In this document: positions 50,557-59,706 of the stretch, piece by piece | Position numbering within the stretch: the first letter of the stretch is position 1 | Layout: each line of letters opens with the position of its first letter | Assembly (NCBI RefSeq): GCF_001592265.1 | Contig: NZ_BCWP01000003.1 | Coordinates: 103,612 to 167,611, forward strand | Reading direction: 5' to 3' | DNA length: 64,000 bases | DNA from: Curvibacter delicatus NBRC 14919 | GTDB taxonomy: Bacteria; Pseudomonadota; Gammaproteobacteria; Burkholderiales; Burkholderiaceae_C | Notes under the pieces: model-generated | Databases searched by the model: none | What the model was told of the DNA's origin: nothing | Seen by the model: only the letters and a program-made list of their open reading frames with translations | Program-made: the position numbers and the translations under genes

Positions 50557-53352
50557 TCAATGCGCCTTATCCCAGTTCGGCCCCACGCCCACCTCGGCCA
50601 GCAGCGGCACCTTGAGGTGCGCCACACCCGCCATCAGGCGCGGGACTTCATGGCGAACCCAGTCCACCTCGGCCTCGGGCACCTCGAACACCAGTTCGTC
50701 GTGCACCTGCATGATGATCTTGGTGCCACGCTGCTCGGCATCCAGCACTTCCTGAACCTTGACCATGCTGAGCTTGATCAGATCGGCCGCCGTGCCCTGC
50801 ATGGGCGCGTTGATGGCGGCGCGCTCGGCACCGCTGCGGCGCGGGCCGTTGGGTGAGTTGATCTCCGGCAGGTAAAGCCGGCGGCCGAACACGGTTTCCA
50901 CATACCCCTTGGCCTTGGCGCTGGCGCGCGTGTCGTCCATGTACTGCTTGACGCCGGAGAAACGCTGGAAGTAGCGCTCGATGTAGTTCTTGGCCGCCGT
51001 ATTGTCGATGCCCAGGCTCTTGGCCAGGCCATAGGCGCTCATGCCGTAGATCAGGCCGAAGTTGATGACCTTGGCGTAACGCCGCTGCTCGCTGGAGACG
51101 GCGCTGGTCGGAATGCCGAACACCTCGGCCGCGGTGGCGCGGTGCACGTCCATGCCGTCATGGAAGGCCAGCAGCAGCGCGGCGTCGCCGCTGATGTGCG
51201 CCATGATGCGCAGCTCGATCTGCGAGTAGTCGGCGCTGGCAATCACGCAGCCGGGCGGCGCAACAAAGGCCTCGCGCACGCGCCGGCCTTCCGGCGTTCG
51301 GATCGGGATGTTCTGCAGGTTCGGGTCGTTGCTGGAGAGGCGCCCTGTCACCGCCACCGCCTGCGCGTAGTGCGTGTGCACACGGCCGGTACGCGGGTTG
51401 GCCATCTGCGCCAGCTTGTCGGTGTAGGTGCCCTTGAGCTTGGACAGGCCGCGGTGCTCCAGGATCTTGGCCGGCAGCGGGAAGTCCTCCGCCAGTTTCT
51501 CCAGCACCTCTTCGTCGGTGCTGGGCGCCCCGGTGGCGGTTTTCTTCACCACTGGCAGGCCGAGCTTGGTGAAAAAGATCTCGCCGATCTGCTTCGGCGA
51601 ACTCAGGTTGAACGGTTGCCCGGCCAGCTCGTGTGCCTCCTGCTCCAGCTGCAGGATGCGCTGGCCCAGCTCGTGGCTCTGCGCCGCCAGCGTGGGGCCG
51701 TCGATCAGCACGCCGTTGCGCTCGATGCGGTACAGTGCCTCGGAGCTGGCGATCTCCAGTTCGTAGATGAACTTCAGTTTCTCATCGGCCTGCAGCTGCG
51801 GCCACAGCACCCCGTGCACGTCCAGCGTCTGGTCGGAGTCTTCGCACGAGTATTCGGCCGCGCGGGCGATGTCCACCTGGCTGAACGGAATCTGGTGCGC
51901 GCCCTTGCCACACAGGTCTTCGTAGTTGATTCCGCTGCGCCCGAGGTGCCTCTCGGCCAAGCTGGCCAGGCCGTGCGGCTTGTGCACTTCCAGCACATAA
52001 CTTTGCAGCATGGTGTCGTGCGCGTAACCCTGCACCTCGATGCCGTGGTTGGCAAACACATGGCGGTCGTACTTGATGTGCTGGCCGAGCTTCTTGGCCG
52101 CCGGGTTTTCCAGCCAGGGCTTGAGCCGCGCCAGCACCTCGTCGCGCGGCAACTGCGCCGGCACATCGGCATAGTTGTGCGCCAGCGGGATGTAGATCGC
52201 CTCACCCGGCTGGATGCTGAAGGACAGGCCGACGATCTCGGCCACCATCTCGTCCAGCGAGGTGGTCTCGGTGTCCAGCGCCACCAGCTCGGCCGCCTCG
52301 ATGCGCGCCAGCCAACGGTTGAATGCCTCCCAATCCAGAATGGTTTCGTAGGACACCGAACTGACCTTGGACGCCGTCGCAACCACCGGCTCCTCCGGCT
52401 CGTCAAACAGGCCCGGCTCGGCGCTCTTCGCCTTGCGTGGCGCCGGTGCCGGCACGTCGCCGCCCAGTGCCCTGGCCAGGCCCTTGAAGCCGTACTTCTC
52501 ATAAAAATCGCGCAAAGACGCCGTATCTTCTGCGCCGATAGCTATCGAATCGATAGCAGGCAGGTCCGGCACCCAGCCATTGAGATCGCAGTCGGTCTTG
52601 ATGGTCAGCAGCTGGCGGCCGGTCGGCAGCCAGTCCAGCGCCTTTTTCAGGTTCTCGCCGGCCACGCCCTTGATGGCATCGGCGTTGGCCACCACGCCTT
52701 CGAGCGAGCCGTATTCCTGCAGCCACTTGGCGGCGGTCTTGGGGCCGACCTTGGCCACGCCCGGCACGTTGTCAATGACGTCGCCGACCAGGGTCTGGAA
52801 GTCGATCATCAGGTGCGGCGGCACACCGAACTCGGCTTCCACGCCGGCCACGTCGCGCCGCTTGCCGTTCATGGTGTCGATGATGGTGATGTGTGGGTTG
52901 ACCAGCTGCGCCAGGTCCTTGTCGCCGCTGCTGATGATGACCTCAATGCCTTGCTGCGCGGCGGTGACGGCCAGGGTGCCGATCACGTCGTCGGCCTCCA
53001 CCCCCGGCACATCCAGCACCTTCCAGCCCATCAGGCGCACCACCTCGTGGATCGGCTCGATCTGGGCCCGCAGGTCGTCCGGCATCGGCGAACGGTGCGC
53101 CTTGTAATCGGGGTAGATCGCATCGCGGAAAGTCGGCCCCTTGGCGTCGAACACGCAGGCCGCGTACTCGGCGTGCACCTCCTTGCGCAGGCTTTGCAGC
53201 ATGTTGATCATGCCGCGGATGGCCCCGGTGGGCGCGCTGGTCGGGTCGCCCGGCACGGCGCGCAGGTCCGGCATGGCGTGGAAGGCGCGGTACAGGTAGC
53301 TGGAACCGTCGACCAGCAGCAGGGTTTTCTTCTCGCTCGGAATCTCGTTCAT
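50557..53352 (-). CDS. polA: DNA polymerase I
   Basis: 931 residues. 5'-nuclease domain (1-290) with DGSSYLYRAFHAMPDLR and SGDKDLAQLVNPHI; 3'-5' exonuclease domain with LDTETTSLDEMVAEIVGLSF, retaining the Asp/Glu pair; polymerase domain with SADYSQIELRIMAHISGD, RRYAKVINFGLIYGMSAYGLA and QVHDELVFEVP. A linker region near residues 262-280 (LPAIDSIAIGAEDTASL) is encoded by a copy of the dispersed repeat (52518-52557). CACAAT lies seven bases before the ATG. Confidence 0.97.
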   Translation of the reverse strand: MNEIPSEKKTLLLVDGSSYLYRAFHAMPDLRAVPGDPTSAPTGAIRGMINMLQSLRKEVHAEYAACVFDAKGPTFRDAIYPDYKAHRSPMPDDLRAQIEPIHEVVRLMGWKVLDVPGVEADDVIGTLAVTAAQQGIEVIISSGDKDLAQLVNPHITIIDTMNGKRRDVAGVEAEFGVPPHLMIDFQTLVGDVIDNVPGVAKVGPKTAAKWLQEYGSLEGVVANADAIKGVAGENLKKALDWLPTGRQLLTIKTDCDLNGWVPDLPAIDSIAIGAEDTASLRDFYEKYGFKGLARALGGDVPAPAPRKAKSAEPGLFDEPEEPVVATASKVSSVSYETILDWEAFNRWLARIEAAELVALDTETTSLDEMVAEIVGLSFSIQPGEAIYIPLAHNYADVPAQLPRDEVLARLKPWLENPAAKKLGQHIKYDRHVFANHGIEVQGYAHDTMLQSYVLEVHKPHGLASLAERHLGRSGINYEDLCGKGAHQIPFSQVDIARAAEYSCEDSDQTLDVHGVLWPQLQADEKLKFIYELEIASSEALYRIERNGVLIDGPTLAAQSHELGQRILQLEQEAHELAGQPFNLSSPKQIGEIFFTKLGLPVVKKTATGAPSTDEEVLEKLAEDFPLPAKILEHRGLSKLKGTYTDKLAQMANPRTGRVHTHYAQAVAVTGRLSSNDPNLQNIPIRTPEGRRVREAFVAPPGCVIASADYSQIELRIMAHISGDAALLLAFHDGMDVHRATAAEVFGIPTSAVSSEQRRYAKVINFGLIYGMSAYGLAKSLGIDNTAAKNYIERYFQRFSGVKQYMDDTRASAKAKGYVETVFGRRLYLPEINSPNGPRRSGAERAAINAPMQGTAADLIKLSMVKVQEVLDAEQRGTKIIMQVHDELVFEVPEAEVDWVRHEVPRLMAGVAHLKVPLLAEVGVGPNWDKAH
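52518..52557 (-). repeat. Dispersed element, diverged copy inside polA
   Basis: Leftward strand: GCTATCGATTCGATAGC, then CGGCGCAG. The first 17 bases match the core well; the rest is weaker. Encodes AIDSIAIGAED in the polymerase linker. Confidence 0.6.
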
Positions 53353-53393
53353 AAGGCCAATTGTGCCCGTGATGGCCGGGGCACCGGACGTTT

Positions 53394-53405
53394 TACAATG
53401 GCCGG
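53394..53405 (+). promoter_or_regulatory. Leaderless-type TACAAT box before the exported protein gene
   Basis: TACAAT (53394-53399) is separated from the ATG at 53406 by GGCCGG. The same arrangement occurs before uvrD, the diguanylate cyclase at 59673 and dbpA. Confidence 0.5.
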
Positions 53406-53729
53406 ATGCGCGCCGCCCACCTCCCCCTTCTTCTGGTCTGCCTGGCTACCGGTCTGGTTCAGGCTCAAACTGCCACCCCGAGCCCCGCCGAACAGGCCGA
53501 CAAGGCCGAGCGGACCGAACCGCGCGTCGAGAACATCCGCCACGAGGATGCCGGCTCGCGCATTGACGAGCTGCGCGTGGGCGGTGAAACCAAGAGCATC
53601 ACCGTCAAGCCCAAGGGTGATGCCCCGGCCTATGAGGTGGGACCGGAAAGCAACAACCGCAATCCGGCCGCAGCCGACCGCGAACGCGGCGCCGGCGGCT
53701 CGGGTGGCTGGAAAATCAAGAGTTTCTGA
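53406..53729 (+). CDS. Small exported protein of unknown function
   Basis: 107 residues: signal peptide (MRAAHLPLLLVCLATGLVQA) then a charged, low-complexity chain (TATPSPAEQADKAERTEPRVENIRHEDAGSRIDELRVGGE...), ending GGSGGWKIKSF. ENIRHEDAGSRIDELRVGGETKSITVKPK is the only strongly patterned part. Precedes thrB by three bases and is likely co-transcribed with it. I cannot name a function. Confidence 0.7.
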   Translation: MRAAHLPLLLVCLATGLVQAQTATPSPAEQADKAERTEPRVENIRHEDAGSRIDELRVGGETKSITVKPKGDAPAYEVGPESNNRNPAAADRERGAGGSGGWKIKSF

Positions 53730-53732
53730 TCC

Positions 53733-54731
53733 ATGGCGGTTTTCACGGAAGTCTCATTCGATGAGGCCGGCGCCCTGCTGCAAGCACTGAACCTGGGCCA
53801 GCTGCAGGATCTGCGCGGCATCCAGAGCGGCATCGAGAACACCAACTACTTCGTCACCACCGACCAGGGCGCCTATGTGCTGACCCTGTTCGAGCGCCTG
53901 AGCTTCGAGCAGCTGCCCTTCTACCTGCGCCTGATGAAGCATCTGGCGCTCAAGGGCATCCCGGTGCCCGACCCGGCCGCCGACCGTGACGGCGACATCC
54001 TGCACACGCTGAAGGGCAAGCCGGCAGCGGTGGTCAACCGCCTGCGTGGCAAGAGCGAGTTGTCGCCCACCCCGGCGCACTGCGCGGCCGTGGGCGACAT
54101 GCTGGCCAGGATGCACCTGGCCGGACGCGACTACGACCGCCAGCAGCCCAATCTGCGTGGCCTGGCCTGGTGGAACGAAACCGTGCCGGTGGTGCTGCCG
54201 CACCTGACGCCCGAGCAGGCCACACTGATCCGCAGCGAGCTGGCCTACCAGAACCATGTGGCGGCGCAGCCGGTGTACGGCGCCCTGCCGCGCGGCCCCA
54301 TCCATGCCGACCTGTTCCGCGACAACGTGATGTTCGACGGCCCGGCCGAGGCGCCCGAGCTGACCGGCTTCTTCGACTTCTACTTTGCCGGCGTCGACAG
54401 CTGGCTGTTCGACGTCGCGGTGTGCCTGAACGACTGGTGCATTGACCTGGCCACTGGCGAAACCGATGCCGAACGCACCGCGGCCTTCCTGCAGGCCTAT
54501 GCCGCCGTGCGGCCGTTCAGCGCCGCAGAGCGGGAGCTGATGCCCGCCATGCTGCGCGCCGGTGCCCTGCGCTTCTGGACCTCGCGCCTGTGGGACTTCC
54601 ACCTGCCGCGCGAAGCCTCGATGCTGCAGCCGCATGACCCGGCGCATTTCGAGCGCGTGCTGCGCCAGCGCATTGAGCAACCGGTGCATGCGGCCGACTT
54701 TCTGACCGGCCCGGTGCTGCAAGCGGCATGA
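53733..54731 (+). CDS. thrB: Homoserine kinase (aminoglycoside phosphotransferase fold)
   Basis: 332 residues. APH-fold homoserine kinase of the betaproteobacterial type: EVSFDEAGALLQALNLGQLQDLRGIQSGIENTNYFV at the N-terminus, catalytic loop GPIHADLFRDNVMFDG and metal-binding GFFDFYFAGVDSWLFDVAVCLNDWC. Phosphorylates homoserine for threonine synthesis. Its stop overlaps the next start by four bases. Confidence 0.95.
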   Translation: MAVFTEVSFDEAGALLQALNLGQLQDLRGIQSGIENTNYFVTTDQGAYVLTLFERLSFEQLPFYLRLMKHLALKGIPVPDPAADRDGDILHTLKGKPAAVVNRLRGKSELSPTPAHCAAVGDMLARMHLAGRDYDRQQPNLRGLAWWNETVPVVLPHLTPEQATLIRSELAYQNHVAAQPVYGALPRGPIHADLFRDNVMFDGPAEAPELTGFFDFYFAGVDSWLFDVAVCLNDWCIDLATGETDAERTAAFLQAYAAVRPFSAAERELMPAMLRAGALRFWTSRLWDFHLPREASMLQPHDPAHFERVLRQRIEQPVHAADFLTGPVLQAA

Positions 54732-55519
54732 AACTCAACATCGTCCCTGCGCGTACCGGTTGGCTCTGGGTCAAGGCCGGCCTGCGCACCTTCTGGCAAC
54801 AGCCGCTGGCGCTCTCGGGTCTGTTCTTCCTGTTCATCACCGTCATGTCGGTGGCCAGCCTGGTGCCCTACCTCGGCAACGCCCTGGCCCTGGGCCTGCT
54901 GCCGGCGGCCACCCTGGGGCTGATGGCGGCCACGCGTGAGGCGGCCCAAGGCAAGTTCCCCATGCCGTCCATCCTGGTCAGCGCCTTCCGGGCCGGCCGC
55001 CAGCAAGCGCGTGCCATGACGGTGCTGGGTGTGATCTATGCGCTGGGTTTTCTGGCGGTGCTGGGCCTCTCGGCCCTGTTCGACGGCGGTGACTTCGCCC
55101 GCCTGTATCTGGTAGGCGGTTCGCTCACACGCGAGATGGTGGAAAGCCCGGCGTTCCAGAACGCCATGTGGGCGGCCATGGCGCTGTACCTGCCGCTGTC
55201 GCTGCTGTTCTGGCACGCCCCGGCGCTGGTGCACTGGCATGGCGTCTCGCCGGTGAAAAGCCTGTTTTTCAGCGGTGTGGCCTGTCTGCGCAACTTCGGC
55301 GCCATGACGCTTTTCCTGCTCGGCTGGCTGGGCGTCTTCTCGCTCGTCGGCGCCGTGCTGCTGGTGCTGAGCATGGCCCTGGGCCAGCCCGAGCTGATGG
55401 GCATGCTGATGTTCCCGGCCTCCCTGCTGCTGGCCGCCATGTTCTTCTGCTCGATCTATTTCAGCTTCCGCGACAGCTTCGTCACCGACGAGGCTGAAAC
55501 CAGCCCCTCCGGCGTCTGA
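54728..55519 (+). CDS. BPSS1780-family inner-membrane protein
   Basis: 263 residues with five to six hydrophobic helices. The N-terminus KLNIVPARTGWLWVKAGLRTFWQQPLALSGLFFLF is the recognisable family signature in Burkholderiales. Contains DxxL-rich charged turns and a short acidic C-terminus. Translationally coupled to thrB. Function unknown. Confidence 0.85.
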   Translation: MKLNIVPARTGWLWVKAGLRTFWQQPLALSGLFFLFITVMSVASLVPYLGNALALGLLPAATLGLMAATREAAQGKFPMPSILVSAFRAGRQQARAMTVLGVIYALGFLAVLGLSALFDGGDFARLYLVGGSLTREMVESPAFQNAMWAAMALYLPLSLLFWHAPALVHWHGVSPVKSLFFSGVACLRNFGAMTLFLLGWLGVFSLVGAVLLVLSMALGQPELMGMLMFPASLLLAAMFFCSIYFSFRDSFVTDEAETSPSGV

Positions 55520-55540
55520 GGACGCAAACCCGCGTGTGCC

Positions 55541-57916
55541 TCAGGGCACCGGCGTCAGTTTGGCCACCGACAGCGCCAGCCACTTGACGCCGTGGCGCGG
55601 GAAGTTGACCTGGGCCCGGGCGTCGTCACCCGCGCCTTCGAGCGTCATCACCGTGCCTTCGCCAAACTTGGTGTGGAACACCTTCATGCCGACCTTCAGG
55701 CCCGTGCTCTCGCTGGCCTTCGACACCGGCTCTGGCGAGCTGCGGCTGCCCGAAAAATCAGAGCCAAATTTACCTCTAACCCCCGACCACGCTGCGCGAC
55801 CAGCTCCTGAATTGATAGCACCCTCGAAACCGGAGCCAAAGCCTTGGTGCTTCGGCGTGATCCACTTCAGCGCCTCTTCCGGCAATTCGTCGAAAAAGCG
55901 GCTGCGGATGTTGTAGCGCGTCTGGCCATGCAGCATGCGCGTCTGCGAGTGGCTCAGGTACAGGCGCTGGCGCGCACGCGTGATGGCGACGTACATAAGG
56001 CGCCGTTCTTCCTCCAGCCCGTCGAAGTCGCTCATCGAGTTCTCATGCGGGAAAAGGCCTTCCTCCAGCCCGGTGATGAAAACGCAGTTGAACTCCAGCC
56101 CCTTGCTGGCGTGCACCGTCATCAGCTGGATCGCGTCCTGCCCGTCTTGCGCCTGGTTGTCACCGGCCTCCAGCGCGGCGTGGGTGAGGAAGGCGGCCAA
56201 GGGCGACATGACCTCGCCGGTCTCGTCGGGTGCGCCAGGCTCAGTGGGCGTTGGTGCGGCGTTTTCCTGCGGCAACGCCTCGGCATCGCGGCCAAAGCCT
56301 TCGAGCGAGACAAAGCTCTCGGCGGCATTGACCAGTTCTTCCAGGTTCTCAATGCGGTCGGCGCCTTCGCGCTCGCTCCGGTAATGCTCGACCAGGCCGC
56401 TGTGTTCCAGCACCAGCTCGATGATCTCGCGCAGCGTCAGGCCCTGCGTCTGCTCGCGCAGCACGTCGATCTTGGCGACGAAGGCACCCAGGTTGGCGCC
56501 GGCCTTGCCGCTGACCGTGCTCACCGCATCGTGCAGCGAACAGCCGGCCGCGCGCGCCGCGTCCTGCAGCTGCTCCAGGCTGCGCGCGCCGATGCCGCGC
56601 GGCGGGAAGTTGACCACACGCAGGAAGCTGGTGTCGTCGTTCGCGTTCTCCAGCAGGCGCAGGTAAGCCAGCGCGTGCTTGATTTCGGCACGCTCGAAGA
56701 AGCGCAGGCCACCGTACACCTTGTAGGGGATGGCGGCATTGAACAGCGCGGTCTCGATCACCCGGCTCTGCGCGTTGGAGCGGTACAGCACGGCAATCTC
56801 CTTGCGATCGTGTCCTTCGCGCACCAGCTGCTTCATCTCGTCCACCATCCACTGCGCCTCGGCGAAATCGCTGGTGGACTCGTATACCCGCACCGGCTCG
56901 CCCGGCCCCTGGTCAGTGCGCAGGTTCTTGCCCAGGCGGTGCTTATTGTGGCTGATGAGCTCGTTGGCGGCATCCAGGATGTTGCTGTAGCTGCGGTAGT
57001 TCTGCTCCAGCTTGATCTGGTGCTGCACCTTGAACTCGCGCACGAAGTCGGCCATGTTGCCCACCCGCGCCCCGCGGAAGGCGTAGATGCTCTGGTCGTC
57101 GTCGCCCACCGCCAGCACGGCCCCGCCGTCCGGGCGCAGCGTGCCGCTGTCGTCCTGCCCCGCCAGCAGCTTGATCCAGGCGTACTGCAGCTTGTTGGTG
57201 TCCTGGAACTCGTCGATCAGGATGTGGCGAAAGCGCCGCTGGTAGTGCTCGCGCACCGGGTCGTTGTCGCGCAGCAGTTCGTAGGAACGCAGCAGCAGCT
57301 CGCCGAAATCGACCACGCCCTCGCGCTGGCACTGCTCTTCGTACAGCTGGTACAGCTCCACCTTCTTGCGTGTGTCCTCGTCGCGCGCCTCCACCATGTT
57401 GGGGCGCAGGCCGTCTTCCTTGCAGCCGGCAATGAACCAGGCCAGCTGTTTCGGCGGAAAACGCTCGTCGTCCACATTGAACTGCTTGCACAGGCGCTTG
57501 ATGGCACTGAGCTGGTCCTGCGTGTCCAGGATCTGGAAAGTCTGCGGCAGGTTGGCCGCCTTGTAGTGGGCCCGCAGCAGGCGGTTGCACAGGCCGTGGA
57601 AGGTGCCGATCCACATGCCGCGCACATTGACCGGCAGCATGGCCTGCAGGCGCGTCATCATCTCGCGTGCCGCCTTGTTGGTGAAGGTCACCGCCAGCAC
57701 ACCGCCGGGCGACACCTGCCCGGTCTGCAGCAGCCAGGCGATGCGCGTGGTCAGCACCCGCGTCTTGCCCGAACCGGCGCCGGCCAGGATCAGCGCATGC
57801 TCGGGCGGTAGCGTGACGGCGGCACGCTGCTCCTCATTCAGACTCGCGATCAACGGGGAGTCGGCAGGGGCGGAAAACAGGGAAGAGGAACCGGAGGGCG
57901 GCAAAACAGAGGACAT
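55541..57916 (-). CDS. uvrD: ATP-dependent DNA helicase UvrD/PcrA (superfamily 1)
   Basis: 791 residues. Motif Ia/I AGAGSGKTRVLTTRIAWLL, DEFQDTN, DDDQSIYAFRGA, LEQNYRS, YGGLRFFERAEIKHALAYLRLL, TVHASKGLEF and VAITRARQRLYLSHSQTR are all present. The C-terminal linker includes AINSGAGRAAWSG, encoded by a repeat copy at 55780-55819, before the Tudor-like end KVFHTKFGEGTVMTLEG. Roles in nucleotide-excision and mismatch repair. Leader TACAATGGCGGC precedes the ATG with a six-base spacer. Confidence 0.95.
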   Translation of the reverse strand: MSSVLPPSGSSSLFSAPADSPLIASLNEEQRAAVTLPPEHALILAGAGSGKTRVLTTRIAWLLQTGQVSPGGVLAVTFTNKAAREMMTRLQAMLPVNVRGMWIGTFHGLCNRLLRAHYKAANLPQTFQILDTQDQLSAIKRLCKQFNVDDERFPPKQLAWFIAGCKEDGLRPNMVEARDEDTRKKVELYQLYEEQCQREGVVDFGELLLRSYELLRDNDPVREHYQRRFRHILIDEFQDTNKLQYAWIKLLAGQDDSGTLRPDGGAVLAVGDDDQSIYAFRGARVGNMADFVREFKVQHQIKLEQNYRSYSNILDAANELISHNKHRLGKNLRTDQGPGEPVRVYESTSDFAEAQWMVDEMKQLVREGHDRKEIAVLYRSNAQSRVIETALFNAAIPYKVYGGLRFFERAEIKHALAYLRLLENANDDTSFLRVVNFPPRGIGARSLEQLQDAARAAGCSLHDAVSTVSGKAGANLGAFVAKIDVLREQTQGLTLREIIELVLEHSGLVEHYRSEREGADRIENLEELVNAAESFVSLEGFGRDAEALPQENAAPTPTEPGAPDETGEVMSPLAAFLTHAALEAGDNQAQDGQDAIQLMTVHASKGLEFNCVFITGLEEGLFPHENSMSDFDGLEEERRLMYVAITRARQRLYLSHSQTRMLHGQTRYNIRSRFFDELPEEALKWITPKHQGFGSGFEGAINSGAGRAAWSGVRGKFGSDFSGSRSSPEPVSKASESTGLKVGMKVFHTKFGEGTVMTLEGAGDDARAQVNFPRHGVKWLALSVAKLTPVP
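55780..55819 (-). repeat. Dispersed element, diverged copy inside uvrD
   Basis: Leftward strand: GCTATCAATTCAGGAGCTGG then TCGCGCAG and GGTCGGGGG. Encodes AINSGAGRAAWSG in the variable C-terminal linker. Confidence 0.55.
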
Positions 57917-57928
57917 GCCGCCATTGTA
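57917..57928 (-). promoter_or_regulatory. Leaderless-type TACAAT box before uvrD
   Basis: On the leftward strand TACAAT (57923-57928) is followed by GGCGGC and then the uvrD ATG. No clear -35 element. Confidence 0.5.
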
Positions 57929-57966
57929 GAAAGCTGGGCAACGCCCGACTCCCTGAGGCAGACGTA

Positions 57967-59673
57967 TCAGTCGTTCTGCGACTCAAGCACGATACTTGTC
58001 ACCCGGTTTCGGCCAGCTGCCTTGGCTTGGTAAAGCGCATCATCCGCCCGCCGCATCACGGCACTGGCATCAGCATCGGATACGTCACTCAGGCTCAGGC
58101 CGATGCTGATTGTGACCTGCCTGACAGCGGGGAACACGGCGGCGTCCACGGCGGTGCGGATTTTCTCAGCCACGGTCATGGCATCGACAACCTTGCCGGT
58201 TTCCGGCAGCAGCACGACAAACTCCTCGCCGCCAAAACGTGCCACAAAGTCCGCCGCACGAACCTGGTCGCTCAGCAACTGTGCCAGTTGGTGCAACACC
58301 GTGTCTCCGGCCGAATGGCCATGGGTGTCATTGATACGCTTGAAAAGATCGACATCCATGGCAAGCAACGCAAAAGGGCGCCCAGTGCGGCGGAACGTCT
58401 GGAAACACTCATCCAGCCGCTCGTCGAAGCGGCGGCGGTTGTACAGCCCGGTCAGCGGATCGCGCGTTGCCAGCCGGGCCAGTTCCTCGTTGGCGCGCGT
58501 GAGCGCCTCCGTGCGCTGGGTGACGGCGGTCTCCAGTGAGGCGTTGACCGCCTCCAGTTCTTGCTCCTTGGCCAGCAGTGATCGTGTCATGGACTGGATC
58601 GACTGGCTGAGCTGCGCAACCTCACGGGCATCCTGCTCATCAGGAAAGTCCGGCACACCCTCGCGCATCTCCACCCGGCGTACGGCCTGCGCCAGGCGTT
58701 CGATCGGATAGCTCATGCGCGAAGCCAGCCGGTAGGCGACGAAAGCGAACAACAGGGCGGCCAGCAGGCCCAGCACCAGCAACTGCTGGCGCAGTGCGGT
58801 CACCGGCTGCAAAGCAATCTGCGTTGGCAGACGAACCAAGACCCGCCAGCCCAGATCGTTTGCCGTCCTGGTCGCCACAGCCACCTCGCTGGTGAGGTAT
58901 TCCATCCCGCCCGGCCAGCGGACCATGTCGTAATAGCGATCAGCGGTAATTCGCTTGGGTACACGCAGGGTTCCTACCAAGCGTTCCGGATAGAGAATGT
59001 CACCGGCACGGTTCAGGATGAGCACCTCCACCTCCGGTCGCCGCCCCTGGTGCTGGACCACCGACTCAACGGTCTGAGCCACCCAGCTCCAATGAGCGTG
59101 AGCGCCAAGCACACCCAACAGCCGGCCGTCGGCGCCACGAATCGGTGCGGCAAAGTCGATGAAGCGCAGCGGCTCACCGGAGGCATTGCCAGGCAGTAGC
59201 TTGGCCAGTAAGACGGCTTCGTGGACATCACCCGTGTAAACGCCACGGCTGGCCGCCTGGAACCACGGCCGCTGCAGCACCGACTGCTGCACCAGCATGC
59301 CGCCGGTGGCCTGGCGCACCACGCCGGCCTCATCGGCCACGCCCAACCAGGCGTACTCGCCATGCATGGCTTGGCGTCGCTCCAGTGAGCGTAGCACCTC
59401 GGGTTGATCCAGATGGCCACCGGTGAATTCGGGCAACTGGCTCATCAGGATGATTTCCTGCTCGCGTTCACGCAGGTTGGCCCCGAGCAGATCGGCCGCC
59501 GACTGAGCCGTGCTGTGCAGCGCTTCACCGCTGGCGGCGGCCAGCTGCTGCGTTGCCATATGTCCGACATACAGTCCCACACTCAGCAAGGTCAGCAGCG
59601 TCAGGCCACCAAACCAGAGCGTCAGACGACCTCGGAAACCACGAAGACCAGAGGGGGGCGACCAGGAAAACAT
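57967..59673 (-). CDS. Membrane-bound sensor diguanylate cyclase (dCache-HAMP-GGDEF)
   Basis: 568 residues. First membrane helix at about 20-40 (LTLWFGGLTLLTLLSVGLYVG), periplasmic dCache region to about residue 290, second helix QQLLVLGLLAALLFAFVAYRLA, HAMP (YPIERLAQAVRR...), a short coiled coil (ELEAVNASLETAVTQRTEAL) and GGDEF domain with ARFGGEEFVVLLPETG and LTGLYNRRRFDERL. Active-site Glu and Gly residues are kept. Six-base-spaced TACAATGGCGGC leader as for uvrD. Confidence 0.92.
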   Translation of the reverse strand: MFSWSPPSGLRGFRGRLTLWFGGLTLLTLLSVGLYVGHMATQQLAAASGEALHSTAQSAADLLGANLREREQEIILMSQLPEFTGGHLDQPEVLRSLERRQAMHGEYAWLGVADEAGVVRQATGGMLVQQSVLQRPWFQAASRGVYTGDVHEAVLLAKLLPGNASGEPLRFIDFAAPIRGADGRLLGVLGAHAHWSWVAQTVESVVQHQGRRPEVEVLILNRAGDILYPERLVGTLRVPKRITADRYYDMVRWPGGMEYLTSEVAVATRTANDLGWRVLVRLPTQIALQPVTALRQQLLVLGLLAALLFAFVAYRLASRMSYPIERLAQAVRRVEMREGVPDFPDEQDAREVAQLSQSIQSMTRSLLAKEQELEAVNASLETAVTQRTEALTRANEELARLATRDPLTGLYNRRRFDERLDECFQTFRRTGRPFALLAMDVDLFKRINDTHGHSAGDTVLHQLAQLLSDQVRAADFVARFGGEEFVVLLPETGKVVDAMTVAEKIRTAVDAAVFPAVRQVTISIGLSLSDVSDADASAVMRRADDALYQAKAAGRNRVTSIVLESQND

Positions 59674-59685
59674 GCCGCCATTGTA
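59674..59685 (-). promoter_or_regulatory. Leaderless-type TACAAT box before diguanylate cyclase
   Basis: On the leftward strand TACAAT (59680-59685) is followed by GGCGGC and the ATG, identical to the uvrD leader over the box, spacer and start codon. Confidence 0.5.
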
Positions 59686-59706
59686 GGAAGTCCGCGCCTC
59701 ACCACC

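Noticed and set aside
51142..53790. 882-residue rightward frame opposite polA
   Set aside because: Antisense shadow with no recognised domain. Its end also conflicts with the exported-protein and thrB genes.
58690..58730. Sequence resembling the dispersed repeat in the 58 kb cyclase
   Set aside because: Only ATAGC and GCGC match and the coding sequence is normal HAMP text, so likely chance.
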